A stretch of DNA of 64,000 nucleotides, from positions 4,472 to 68,471 of the forward strand of contig CAZPIO010000023.1 of NCBI GenBank assembly GCA_964586235.1, given 5' to 3'. This document shows, one piece after another, positions 9,392 to 18,320 of the stretch (position 1 is the first letter of the stretch; each line of letters opens with the position of its first letter). The translations under genes were made by a program, and so were the position numbers. A model generated the notes under the pieces. That model was given only the letters and a program-made list of their open reading frames with translations. It had not been told where the DNA came from and did not search any database. Origin of the DNA: JAUCQB01 sp964586235 (GTDB lineage: Bacteria; Planctomycetota; Phycisphaerae; UBA1845; PWPN01).

Positions 9392-10564
9392 CTACGCTGT
9401 TGACGGACCGACGGAGATGATGAAATCGACGCCGCGCCGAGCCGTAGCTTCGTTGGCTCGGGGGTGCAGGGGCAGGTTCACAGTCTCTCGCGAGGCCCGG
9501 TCCGCTTCGGGGCACATACCGGTATGGTAGCCGTATGCCTCCATCGGCGTTTCGATCGGGTGCAGCGGGCACTCGAACCAACTGCCGAGTTCCACGAAAT
9601 GGCCAGCGGCCTCGGCCAGGGCACGTTGCTTATCGGCGACGCGGACCGGGTAACGAACCAATACCGGCTCCATTTCCGGCGACAATTGCGTCACCGGCCA
9701 GCCTCTCTCGCTCAGTAGACTATCGTACAGGCGGGTCATCCGTCGGCGGTGCTCAATGTTGTCGTCCAGCTTCGCCAACTGCCGAAGGCCGACGCGAGCC
9801 TGCATTGGGCTCATGCCTTTGAAAAAACCAGCTTCCATGCGAGGTTGAAACTCAGACGCACTCGATGAACCGACGACCAGCCCCTTTCGCGTCAGCCACC
9901 TGAATACGTTCTGGGCGAATGCGGTTGTTCGCGGGTAGATCGCCGTGCGGTAGACCAGCAACTGGGCCTGGAGCATAACAACTTCCCGCGTCGTCGGCCG
10001 CACCAACTCCTGTTCGACGATGCGTTCGATCCGGCCCGCGAGTTCGCGATCGTGGACCACCGCCATGCCGCCCAGGCCGCTGGTGAACGGCTTGTTCCAC
10101 TGGAAGGAGAAGTACGCCGCGACACCGAAGGTCCCGGCAAGCTTGCCCTTGTACCTCGAGCCCAGTGCCAGACAGCAGTCTTCGACCACCGGCAGGCCCT
10201 TGCGGCAGGAGATGTCCATAATGGCATCCATGTCCGCAGGGTAACCATAGGTGTGTTGAGCGATCATCAACCTGGTCCGAGGCGTGATCTTCGCCTCAAC
10301 GAGGTCCGGGTTGATGTTGTATGTGCGAGGCTCGATGTCCACAAAGACCGGCTTGGCGCCCAGATACACGATGGGGTTGACGGCCATCACGCAGGTGTAA
10401 CCCGGCATGATGACTTCCTCGCCTTCACCGATGCCCATGCCTTTCAGAATCGCGTACAGCGCCACGCGGCCTTTCCAGAAGCCGAAAGCGCGGTGAATTC
10501 CTAATCGGTCAGCGAAGGCCTTCTCGTATTGGGTCAAAGGCGACACGTGAATGATTGAATCCAT
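9392..10564 (-). CDS. DegT/DnrJ/EryC1/StrS-family sugar aminotransferase
   Basis: 390 residues, standard for PLP-dependent aminotransferases of nucleotide-sugar pathways. Visible features are MPGYTCVMAVNPIVYLGA (cofactor-domain start), VVEDCCLALGSRYKG (PLP ring contact) and SFQWNKPFTSGLGG, where Lys158 should form the internal aldimine. Family members put an amino group on a keto-sugar nucleotide. The substrate cannot be read from the sequence; the only 4,6-dehydratase in the locus is CapE. It is the last gene of the minus-strand run, downstream of two acyltransferase-like genes, which suggests an amino sugar that is afterwards N-acylated. Confidence 0.85.
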   Translation of the reverse strand: MDSIIHVSPLTQYEKAFADRLGIHRAFGFWKGRVALYAILKGMGIGEGEEVIMPGYTCVMAVNPIVYLGAKPVFVDIEPRTYNINPDLVEAKITPRTRLMIAQHTYGYPADMDAIMDISCRKGLPVVEDCCLALGSRYKGKLAGTFGVAAYFSFQWNKPFTSGLGGMAVVHDRELAGRIERIVEQELVRPTTREVVMLQAQLLVYRTAIYPRTTAFAQNVFRWLTRKGLVVGSSSASEFQPRMEAGFFKGMSPMQARVGLRQLAKLDDNIEHRRRMTRLYDSLLSERGWPVTQLSPEMEPVLVRYPVRVADKQRALAEAAGHFVELGSWFECPLHPIETPMEAYGYHTGMCPEADRASRETVNLPLHPRANEATARRGVDFIISVGPSTA

Positions 10565-10637
10565 CCCACGATTGTGCTCTGCAAGAACACCTGGAGGTGG
10601 TCCAACTCCACACCTGGGTCATGATCGCACCGCCGGC

Positions 10638-11276
10638 TCAACTATCATGTATGTAGCGATCAAGGCTCGTGCGATAACGTACACTGCCATCGGGCAGCCT
10701 ATCCGACTCGGGAATCCAACCCTGCTTCCCATAAAGGCGACGGGCAGGTTCATTGTCACCATCCACGAACAGTTCGGCTACCCGGAAGCCGCGCGAAGCA
10801 CTCTCACGGCAGAATGCCTCCACGAGAGCCCGACCCGCACCTTGGCCGCGGATCTCGGCGGACACAGCCAAGTTTGCCAGTTTCACCCTGCCAGTCTCCC
10901 TCAGGCTCCGCACCCGTTTGCGGGTGGCGCGCGCCCTTCCCCTTAGGAGAGCCCCAAACCTTCTAATAGAGGTATTTCGCAGAAGCAGATGAGGGCGCAG
11001 CGCAGCCGCCAGAACGGCCGACCACCACAGGGCACGGTGAATCTGGTCCATAGTGTCGGGTCCGGCGCCAACCACCAAACCGACCAGGTGTCCACCTCGC
11101 CAGGCGCCAAAACTGATCGCCTCGCGACATAAAGCGAACTGCCGGTAGAGCTGCGTGCAGAACCAGTAGCCCAGTCGTGTGCTGTTGTAGGACGGAAAAA
11201 CCGCGCAATGGACACGCGCATACTCCGCGGCCTCTTCAGCAAGGAGCCGGCGGATCTCCAAGTCTGGGGCAACCAT
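10638..11276 (-). CDS. GNAT-family N-acetyltransferase
   Basis: 212 residues. The acetyl-CoA pyrophosphate-binding motif RGQGAG is at 143-148, within LAVSAEIRGQGAGRALVEAF, followed by the usual ARRLYGKQGW segment. The region in between (about 80-130) is basic and longer than in minimal GNAT enzymes. It lies between the FemAB-like gene and the DegT aminotransferase, in the same direction, so acetylation of an amino sugar made by that aminotransferase is a reasonable inference. The acceptor is otherwise unknown. Confidence 0.8.
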   Translation of the reverse strand: MVAPDLEIRRLLAEEAAEYARVHCAVFPSYNSTRLGYWFCTQLYRQFALCREAISFGAWRGGHLVGLVVGAGPDTMDQIHRALWWSAVLAAALRPHLLLRNTSIRRFGALLRGRARATRKRVRSLRETGRVKLANLAVSAEIRGQGAGRALVEAFCRESASRGFRVAELFVDGDNEPARRLYGKQGWIPESDRLPDGSVRYRTSLDRYIHDS

Positions 11277-11330
11277 AGCTCGATCAATTCGAGAGGACTA
11301 TACGCACCATGGGGAGCACCTAACGCACTA

Positions 11331-12332
11331 CTACGGTTCAGCGCCCTCGTCGGCCCAAGCTAACGGCCGTGCTTGCCGGCCGGAGAGCAAACGCGACATC
11401 CCGGCGGACTTACGGAGGTTTGCCGACTGCGGGCACACGGCCGCCAAGCGTTCCAGAGCCCAGGAGCCTAGATTCCTGCTCAGGAACGGACGCAACAGTG
11501 GATGCAGGAAGAATCGCCTGTGCCGTCGCAACGGGATGTACCCCATACGCGTCTTATATCTGTGCATTGACAGCTCATTTACGTCTACTTGGATGCTGCT
11601 GAGACCGTAGGTGATGTAGGCGTATTTATCATTTTTAAGTATGTGTTCCGTGGCGCGGTACAGCACAGCATTGTTGGGGCACTCCCTGAGCCACGCTGTC
11701 CGCGACCGTGCGATGTCAACCATTGCCCAGCCGTCAATCTTGAGGAGGGTCATCCAGGCAGCGAGCTCCCCGCCACGCCAAGCTCCCCAGACCTCGTAGA
11801 ACGGGGTGGCCCGCTGGCGAGCGATCATTTCGTGAAAACTGGAAACGTGGGGCGAAGCGTAACCGTGACGCACATTAGTCTCGCTGTGCGCGGGGAACCC
11901 CTTATCCCGCAGTTCGTCCCACGTACAAAGCCGGACGAGGAAGCTGCGCAGCCCGCGACGGATGTCACGGCGCGCATTCTTCGCGAGGCGATCGAGCGCA
12001 TACTCCGGATCCGAGCACACGTAATCGAAGCAGTTCGCGACGGCCGCTGGCGATTCCTCGAGCAGATAGCTGGCCAGCCAGATACCGGGACGCTTCAGCA
12101 GATGGCGGAGCACCTCGGGCTCAACAGGCTGGCTGCATTCCAGGGGGAATCTCTGGAGTTCACCGGTCACGCCGGGAACCCAGGCATACTCACCACCTGC
12201 GCTCAGATCGCAGGGTCGCCCCAGACGCTCCAAATATCGGACGTACTCACCAAGCGTTCCACCCAATGCGGACGGCGCCACCACGCTCACGGGCGGCTGA
12301 AGAACCTCTCCATACTGCGGATCGGTCGGCAT
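11331..12332 (-). CDS. FemAB-like GNAT-fold acyltransferase
   Basis: 333 residues. The stretch KNARRDIRRGLRSF followed by FYEVWGAWRGGELAAW and a C-terminal YKTRMGYIPL segment resembles FemAB/BioF2-like proteins, a GNAT-fold group that transfers aminoacyl or acyl groups. Such proteins are common in planctomycete and other exopolysaccharide loci. No signal peptide or membrane segment is seen. The gene lies 50 bases after the WbuB-like glycosyltransferase gene and before a GNAT gene. Fold-level assignment only; the substrate is unknown. Confidence 0.65.
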   Translation of the reverse strand: MPTDPQYGEVLQPPVSVVAPSALGGTLGEYVRYLERLGRPCDLSAGGEYAWVPGVTGELQRFPLECSQPVEPEVLRHLLKRPGIWLASYLLEESPAAVANCFDYVCSDPEYALDRLAKNARRDIRRGLRSFLVRLCTWDELRDKGFPAHSETNVRHGYASPHVSSFHEMIARQRATPFYEVWGAWRGGELAAWMTLLKIDGWAMVDIARSRTAWLRECPNNAVLYRATEHILKNDKYAYITYGLSSIQVDVNELSMHRYKTRMGYIPLRRHRRFFLHPLLRPFLSRNLGSWALERLAAVCPQSANLRKSAGMSRLLSGRQARPLAWADEGAEP

Positions 12333-12382
12333 CTACGACGTCCTGTTGCCCAATGACAGTCCAGAAAGGCAAACGAGTTCGG

Positions 12383-13624
12383 TCACCACTCCGCTGCCGG
12401 CAGCGGCTCTCTGGCGGCCACCGCCTCCAGCAACCGCTCTGTCCGGCCGGCAATCACGTTTCGATCGAACCGCGGCGCCAGTTGCAGCGCGTTCCGGCTG
12501 ATTTCCTCTCGCACGGACGGGTCGTCCGCGAGGTCTCGAATGGCCCCCGCCAGGATCTCCGCATCGCCGGGCGCGAACAACCGGCCCACGTTGTATCGCT
12601 TCACGAGCTGCTCGGCCTCGCAGCCGGCGGTGACCACCACGGGCACCCCTGCAGCAAGGGCTTCGTAGACTTTCGACGGCATCGTGCCCGGCAGCGACGC
12701 CGCAAGCGGAATCAGGCTCGCATCCATGCTGGCCAGAATGGCGGGCATACGGGACTTCGGCTGGTGCGGATAGAAAGCAATGTTCTTCAGCCCGGCCGCC
12801 TGTGCCTGGGCCATCAGATCCGTTTTCGTGGGCCCCTCACCCACCATCACGATGCGGATCCGTGGGCAGTCCTGCAGCCGCTTGGCAGCCTCGACCACCA
12901 CCTCCAGCCCCTGGAAAATACCGTGCAACCCACAGTAACCCGCGGCGAACTCACCCGGCATGATGCCAAACTCTCTGCGGATCTCCTCGCTGCGCAATTC
13001 GGGCCGGAAACACGACGTATCCACGCCATTGGAGATGACGCCCACTGGCGCACTCGGAAAGCGACTTCGGATCTGCTCGGCCGCCCCGGGGTTGGTCAGC
13101 GCCACGCAAGAGGAGTACCGGTACGCCAGGGCCTCCAGCCACTCCATCATGCGGAGTTGAGTGCCGCCGATCATATCTCCCATGCGGACCGCCACGTCGG
13201 GCCAGATGTCAGACACCATGAGCACCATCCGCGCGCGCGTCAGCCTGGCCATCGGGATTCCGGACATCGCCAGGAAGAGCGGCGGGCTCTCCACGATCAG
13301 CAGGTCGAGCTTGCCGATCGACCACGTGCCCAGCAGCAGCGAGCTGAATACGAAGGACATGTAGCTGGCCAGACGGACCATCAGGTTGGACGACTTACTC
13401 GGGTAGATGGCCGTGCGAATGATTCTCATGCCATTCATGTTCTCGCGGGCAAAAAGCCTGCGGCGATAGGCATCGAACACGCGACCCGTGGGATAGTTCG
13501 GCATCGCGGTAATGATGGTCAGCTCGTGCCCCCGACGCTGCAACCGCACGGCCAATTCGGACAGCCGGGCCTGTGGCGCACCCATTTCGGGAGGAAAATA
13601 CTGCGTCAGTATTCCAATCTTCAT
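12383..13624 (-). CDS. Glycosyltransferase family 4, WbuB-like
   Basis: 413 residues starting at the ATG at 13624 (MKIGILTQYFPPEMGAPQ); the longer open frame runs into the preceding gene. GT-B features: N-terminal donor-independent domain with RLSELAVRLQRRGHELTIIT, and C-terminal nucleotide-sugar domain with YCGLHGIFQGLEVV and SKVYEALAAGVPVV. It resembles WbuB, described as an L-fucosamine transferase of O-antigen loci. The same locus encodes CapE, CapF and CapG for UDP-L-FucNAc, so FucNAc is a sensible donor. The start is 10 bases after the stop of the heparinase-type gene. Confidence 0.82.
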   Translation of the reverse strand: MKIGILTQYFPPEMGAPQARLSELAVRLQRRGHELTIITAMPNYPTGRVFDAYRRRLFARENMNGMRIIRTAIYPSKSSNLMVRLASYMSFVFSSLLLGTWSIGKLDLLIVESPPLFLAMSGIPMARLTRARMVLMVSDIWPDVAVRMGDMIGGTQLRMMEWLEALAYRYSSCVALTNPGAAEQIRSRFPSAPVGVISNGVDTSCFRPELRSEEIRREFGIMPGEFAAGYCGLHGIFQGLEVVVEAAKRLQDCPRIRIVMVGEGPTKTDLMAQAQAAGLKNIAFYPHQPKSRMPAILASMDASLIPLAASLPGTMPSKVYEALAAGVPVVVTAGCEAEQLVKRYNVGRLFAPGDAEILAGAIRDLADDPSVREEISRNALQLAPRFDRNVIAGRTERLLEAVAAREPLPAAEW

Positions 13625-13634
13625 AGGCACCGCC

Positions 13635-15926
13635 TCACCCTGAACGAAAGGCGCCGCCCGACAGGCTCGAGCCGATGCGTATCCGCTGGCCGTTTCTCGC
13701 CCACCAGAGCAGCTCCGCGGGGAAGGCGCCCACAGACAACCTCGCAGGGTTGGGCATGGACACACGATCACAAAAGCCCAAACCGTTCACCGAGACCGTG
13801 AGAGCCTCAGCCCAGCCGGGAGCATGGTCAAAAGCCAGCCTCGGGCCGTCTTCCGGTTTGTCCTTGACCAGGGCAATGAGAGTGACCATCAGCAAAGGGT
13901 CGGCCGTCCGAGTGCGGTAGACAACCGTCGAGGCAGGCTCTTTTTCGCCATAGAGCCGGCTGTGCCAGCCTTGCAAGGGCTCGGTCTGCCCTTTGACAAT
14001 CTGCAAGTTCAGTGAACTCGATCCGGCCGCCACAATGTGCAGTGCTTGCCCGCCTGGGGCGTTCGCGCGCACGGCGCCCTCCAATCCGGCGGCCACGCGC
14101 AAGTCCGGAGCCAGGTGCCAGAGTAGCTCGTAATCGTGCATGCCGTTCGCAGAGAGCGCATCCACTACCAGGATATACTCGCCACGCACCAGCAGCACAC
14201 TCCGCGCCTGCTTGACCGGCGATCCCACATGTTTGAACCCGCTCGTGCTACCGCATACGTAGCCGAATCGCGGATCCGCGTGGTAGTGATACACCTGCTG
14301 CTGTGGCTTGCCCAGCCACCGAAACTCGCGGTGGGCCAACGACTGCCCAAAACCGTCCACTACGACCCCATTGTGGGCCCGCGTTCCTCGAAAGTAGGTG
14401 CGCCACGCCCAATCGCCGTTGTAAGTGTAGGTACCGCGGTCCACAAGCCAGTCCTGGCCTCCCGCAGAGTACAACAGGGTCAGGTTGTCGGCATGGGTGT
14501 GGGCCTCGAATGGCCCACACTTGAACAGTGCAAACTCGGCCCGTTCGCTCCAATCCGAACGCCAGGTGTAGTAGCCTCCCAAGGGGAAGGCTTTGTCAGC
14601 GATGCGGCGCGTCGAGGGCAGCTCCTGGAATCGATCGAACGAATCCGCTCCGAGCAGCCACAAAGCCTCTTCCCGAAACTCGCCGGCGGCTGCCTTGAAA
14701 TCCCCGCGTTGGAAACGCACCGCACCTGTGCACAGCATAGAAGTGAAATCCGCTACGTCGCTGTCGTCCAGGACGATCGTGCGGCCGTTGTCCCAATCGC
14801 CAATCTGGCACATGCGGCCGCTGGGGGCGCGCATGTGCACGGCGAACTCGCACATACGGTGCAGCCGCTCCCAGATCACGGCGGGAACCCGTCGCTGGTT
14901 AACCTCCAGCAGCCGCGCGAAGAGCATATACATGTAGAACACGAACCGGTGATAACTGATGGCGTTCTCGAAGTTCGTGCCGTCCTCAAGGTTCTGCAAT
15001 GGCCCCTCCCGAAACAGGATCCGGCAGGCCCGCTCCAGGTAGGCATGCGAATGAGGCAGTTCCGGAAGATACAGGCTCAGCATCGCGATTCCCATCGCAT
15101 CGCCCAGCAGATGGTTGCCGGGCATGCAATACTCGCTGTAAGCCAAATCCTTGAACAGATGATGATGGTGGTCAATGAGGCAACGAATGACATCCGTCAA
15201 CAGCTCACCGTCCCAGGCTGACGAATCGAGGGTCAACTCGATCGCGAAAAGCCAGGAGGCGGATCGAATGGCACATTCCAGGTTGCTGTACCAGTTAACG
15301 CCCATCTCCGAGGGGTTCTGATTGATCCAGCTCCGAAGCTGAGCGGCCAACTCGCGCGCATACTGCTCATCCTGAAGCAGGACGTAGGCACGGGCAAGAG
15401 TGACAAAGAACTGCGTGCGATTCAGCTCCCAGGTCTGTTTCACGTCACCCAGGCATGCCGGCGGGCGAATATCGATGGTAGACCAATGACGCAGTGGCCA
15501 GCGGCCGCGACCGGTCATTTCGTTGTGCCAGTCTATGACCGCCCCAAATCGATTCAGCGGTGATCCCAGAAAGGCAAATTCGTGTCGGCATATTTCGTCG
15601 GCCCGGGCCGCGAGCACCTCACGTGCATGTGGCAGCCGCTTCTCCCACACCCTCCGGATACGAGGCAGATCGTCGCGGCGGAAGTAAAAGCCGACCCGGC
15701 CGCGACTGCGGAAGTACCCCAGAAGTGCGGAAGCAGTGCGCTCGGGGAGCGGAAAGGCATCGAGTACGTTCTGGGGCGTAAGCTTTGACGGCTCGTACCG
15801 GCCCCTGTGCAGCCCCAGGCGCTTCGCAGCTTCCCAACGCAGACGAAACAGCAAGGTCGGGAACGGTAGCTGCAGAGCCTCAATGCAGGCAGCGCGGTAC
15901 TTGGGTCCGTTGAACTCGGTTTGCAT
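13635..15926 (-). CDS. Heparinase II/III-type lyase (alginate lyase family) of the polysaccharide locus
   Basis: 763 residues. The N-terminal half is helical with WELNRTQFFVTLARAY and NWYSNLECAIRSASWLF, typical of the toroid domain of heparinase/alginate lyases. The second half carries the signature HTHADNLTLLYSAGGQDW and DRGTYTYNGDW of the beta-sheet domain. No signal peptide is visible, unlike the secreted paralogue at 5181. Proteins of this kind recur in capsule and O-antigen loci next to a two-domain oxidoreductase and a WbuB-like transferase, exactly the neighbours here, and are thought to trim or process uronate-containing glycan. It starts 3 bases after the oxidoreductase stop, so the two are co-translated. 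Confidence 0.87.
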   Translation of the reverse strand: MQTEFNGPKYRAACIEALQLPFPTLLFRLRWEAAKRLGLHRGRYEPSKLTPQNVLDAFPLPERTASALLGYFRSRGRVGFYFRRDDLPRIRRVWEKRLPHAREVLAARADEICRHEFAFLGSPLNRFGAVIDWHNEMTGRGRWPLRHWSTIDIRPPACLGDVKQTWELNRTQFFVTLARAYVLLQDEQYARELAAQLRSWINQNPSEMGVNWYSNLECAIRSASWLFAIELTLDSSAWDGELLTDVIRCLIDHHHHLFKDLAYSEYCMPGNHLLGDAMGIAMLSLYLPELPHSHAYLERACRILFREGPLQNLEDGTNFENAISYHRFVFYMYMLFARLLEVNQRRVPAVIWERLHRMCEFAVHMRAPSGRMCQIGDWDNGRTIVLDDSDVADFTSMLCTGAVRFQRGDFKAAAGEFREEALWLLGADSFDRFQELPSTRRIADKAFPLGGYYTWRSDWSERAEFALFKCGPFEAHTHADNLTLLYSAGGQDWLVDRGTYTYNGDWAWRTYFRGTRAHNGVVVDGFGQSLAHREFRWLGKPQQQVYHYHADPRFGYVCGSTSGFKHVGSPVKQARSVLLVRGEYILVVDALSANGMHDYELLWHLAPDLRVAAGLEGAVRANAPGGQALHIVAAGSSSLNLQIVKGQTEPLQGWHSRLYGEKEPASTVVYRTRTADPLLMVTLIALVKDKPEDGPRLAFDHAPGWAEALTVSVNGLGFCDRVSMPNPARLSVGAFPAELLWWARNGQRIRIGSSLSGGAFRSG

Positions 15927-15929
15927 GCG

Positions 15930-18131
15930 TCAAGTCGGCGTGGAAGCGGTCGTCTCCGCATCCAGGACGGCCGCCTCGTCAACGTCCAGAATCGCCGGAT
16001 CGACCGCCACAATCTGTCGCGAGCGTGCGGACTCAAGGGCGGCGAAGCTGGCGAGACTCACGTTCAGAAGCTGCTCGAAGGGAATAGGCGGTTCGCCGCC
16101 CCGAGCGATCCGCTGTACCATCTCGGCGAACTCTTGAGCGTGCCCCTTGTCCATCCGGAACAGACGCTGCTTGCGGAATTGTTTGAAGCCATAACCGCGC
16201 AGCACCCGGAAGTTGTCGAGCGACAGGATACGGCCCTCGCTGAAAACCTCGATCCGCTCCTTGGGAAAGGCGCGATTTCCGTTAGGGAAATAGTGCAAGG
16301 TGCCGACTGACCCGTCCTCCATGCTCACGGTGATGGACATGGCGTCTTCCCTCGCACCGGGGCCCACAGGCTCACCGACGGCTGTGGCCGAGACGGTCCG
16401 CACGAGCGAGCCGCTCAGGTACGCGAGCAGATCGATCCAGTGGCAGGCTTCGCCCAGGATGCGCCCGCCTTGGACCGGATCGACCGCCCAGTGATCGGCA
16501 GGCAATGCTCCGGCATTGACCAGGATGGTGGCACATAGCGGTTGGGAGCGCCCTGCCAACAGGGCGCGCATCCGCTTCACTAGCGGGGAAAACCGCCGGT
16601 TGTAACCGACCATCAACTGCAGGCCACCGGCACCCACGTATGCATCCCGTATCTGCCGGAGCTCTTCGAGGGTCAGCGCGAGCGGCTTCTCCACAAAGGT
16701 GTGTTTTCCCGCCCCGAGGCTGTCGATGACCATCCGGGCGTGCGTGTCATGCCGAGTCGTGATGAAGACGCTGTTGACCTCGGGGTTCTGCAGAATCGTC
16801 TGGTAATCAGTGGTAGAAGAGCGAATGCCGAAACGTCTGGCCAAGTACTGCGCCGAGACGCCGGTGGCGCTGGCGATGCTTTCTATGCGCGTACCTGCCT
16901 TGGCCAAGGCGGGCAGCAGCGTCGACTTGCAGAGGCTGCCGGCCCCGACGAGGCCGGCCACGACAGTCCTGGCAGCCAGCCGGCCGGCATCCGGGTAGTG
17001 GACGGTGACCGACCGATCTGCGCGGTCCTCAGGGTAGCGAAGGATGATGCCGATTAGATCATGCTCGCTGGTCAGAGCTGCATAGGCCTCGGGGGCGCAA
17101 ACATGATCGTAAACGCGGGAAATCAGCGGGCCCACTTGCAGCGTCTTGTGCCGCATCAGTGAAAGTATCGTTTCCATGTTCCGACCTTCGGTCCAGCGGA
17201 CATACGGCAACGGGTAGTCGTGACCGTGGTCTTCGTAAGCCGGGTCGTAGCGTCCGGGACCATAGGAACAGGAAACTTGAAAGGTGAGCTCTTTCTTATA
17301 GAAGTCGTCGCGTCGCAGGGCCAAGCCGATCACGCCGACCAGCACGATGCGCCCTCGCTTGCGACACATTTGCGCAGCCTCGTGGATGATCTCATCACTC
17401 CTGCTACTGGCCGTGATCAGAACGCCGTCCACGCCACCAGGGCAAAATGTCTCAGCGGCCCGCACCGCGTCGCCGCCTGCCCCAACGTCCACCACTTCCG
17501 CCCCGTACGAGCGGGCCAACTCCAGCCGCTTCGAATCCTTATCCAGCCCCAGCACGCGGCAGCCGCCAGCCCGCAGAATCTGCACGGCTGTGAGACCGAT
17601 CAGGCCCAAGCCAATTACGGCGATGCACTCCCCGAGCGTCGGCTGGATAAGCCTGACGCCCTGCAGGCCGATCGAGCCGACCACCGTAAAGGCCGCCTCT
17701 TCGTCGGAGACACCGTCGGGGATCTTGGCGCAGAGATTGCGGGGGACGCTAACAACCTCTGCGTGCGGGCCATTGCTGGCTACCCGATCGCCGGGACTGA
17801 AACCTGAGACACCCGAGCCCGCCTCCAGTACAACGCCACTATTGCAGTAGCCCATCAGAGTCGGCGCATCCAGCCGATCCACGACAGCCGCCACTGTCGG
17901 GCCAACACCATCGGTCTTGATCTTCTCCACAACCCGCTTGACCTGGTCCGGCTGCTGGCGGGCCTTCTGGATCCAACCTGAGTTCCCAAACTCCACGAAG
18001 CTCCGCTCCGTGCCCGCGGAGATCAGCGTCCGCCGCGTCTGGATGAGCAGGTTATTGGGCCGTACTCGCGGACACGGCACGTCGGCGACCTCGATAATCC
18101 CGCTGCGAAGATTCTGAAGGACTTGCTTCAT
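15930..18131 (-). CDS. Two-domain oxidoreductase (zinc-type alcohol dehydrogenase + Gfo/Idh/MocA)
   Basis: 733 residues joining two enzymes. Residues 1 to about 365 are a medium-chain dehydrogenase with GYCNSGVVLEAG, GDRVASNGPHAE and the Rossmann motif IGLGLIGLTAVQIL. Residues about 385-710 are a Gfo/Idh/MocA domain with VGAGSLCKSTLLPAL, the EKPLALTLEEL motif and MVGYNRRFSPL. Such fusions are annotated as bi-domain oxidoreductases in surface-polysaccharide loci; they are presumed to oxidise or reduce a sugar nucleotide or glycan, but the reaction is not established. It heads the conserved trio oxidoreductase, heparinase-type lyase and WbuB-like transferase. The gap before it (18132-18320) holds nothing recognisable. 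Confidence 0.88.
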   Translation of the reverse strand: MKQVLQNLRSGIIEVADVPCPRVRPNNLLIQTRRTLISAGTERSFVEFGNSGWIQKARQQPDQVKRVVEKIKTDGVGPTVAAVVDRLDAPTLMGYCNSGVVLEAGSGVSGFSPGDRVASNGPHAEVVSVPRNLCAKIPDGVSDEEAAFTVVGSIGLQGVRLIQPTLGECIAVIGLGLIGLTAVQILRAGGCRVLGLDKDSKRLELARSYGAEVVDVGAGGDAVRAAETFCPGGVDGVLITASSRSDEIIHEAAQMCRKRGRIVLVGVIGLALRRDDFYKKELTFQVSCSYGPGRYDPAYEDHGHDYPLPYVRWTEGRNMETILSLMRHKTLQVGPLISRVYDHVCAPEAYAALTSEHDLIGIILRYPEDRADRSVTVHYPDAGRLAARTVVAGLVGAGSLCKSTLLPALAKAGTRIESIASATGVSAQYLARRFGIRSSTTDYQTILQNPEVNSVFITTRHDTHARMVIDSLGAGKHTFVEKPLALTLEELRQIRDAYVGAGGLQLMVGYNRRFSPLVKRMRALLAGRSQPLCATILVNAGALPADHWAVDPVQGGRILGEACHWIDLLAYLSGSLVRTVSATAVGEPVGPGAREDAMSITVSMEDGSVGTLHYFPNGNRAFPKERIEVFSEGRILSLDNFRVLRGYGFKQFRKQRLFRMDKGHAQEFAEMVQRIARGGEPPIPFEQLLNVSLASFAALESARSRQIVAVDPAILDVDEAAVLDAETTASTPT

Positions 18132-18320
18132 GTCTTATACCATCAATCTTGTCAAACAGTGCTTCTCCAACAGGCTATGGTCCTTACAGTGCCGGCCCCT
18201 GTCGTGCGACCGGCAGATATAGGGCATTCGGCAAACAATACTCTGGATCGAAACGCGCCGCAACCAAATCATATGCCGCTCAACTCAACAATCCCTCGGG
18301 TGTCTATGTGCAGACCACCC

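Noticed and set aside
12266..13801. 511-codon plus-strand open frame opposite the WbuB-like glycosyltransferase
   Set aside because: Antisense shadow; low-complexity His/Arg/Gln-rich translation and no ribosome-binding site.
18131..18160. TTGACA and TATAAG just before the two-domain oxidoreductase gene
   Set aside because: The two boxes are only 10 bases apart and the -10 would lie almost on the start codon.
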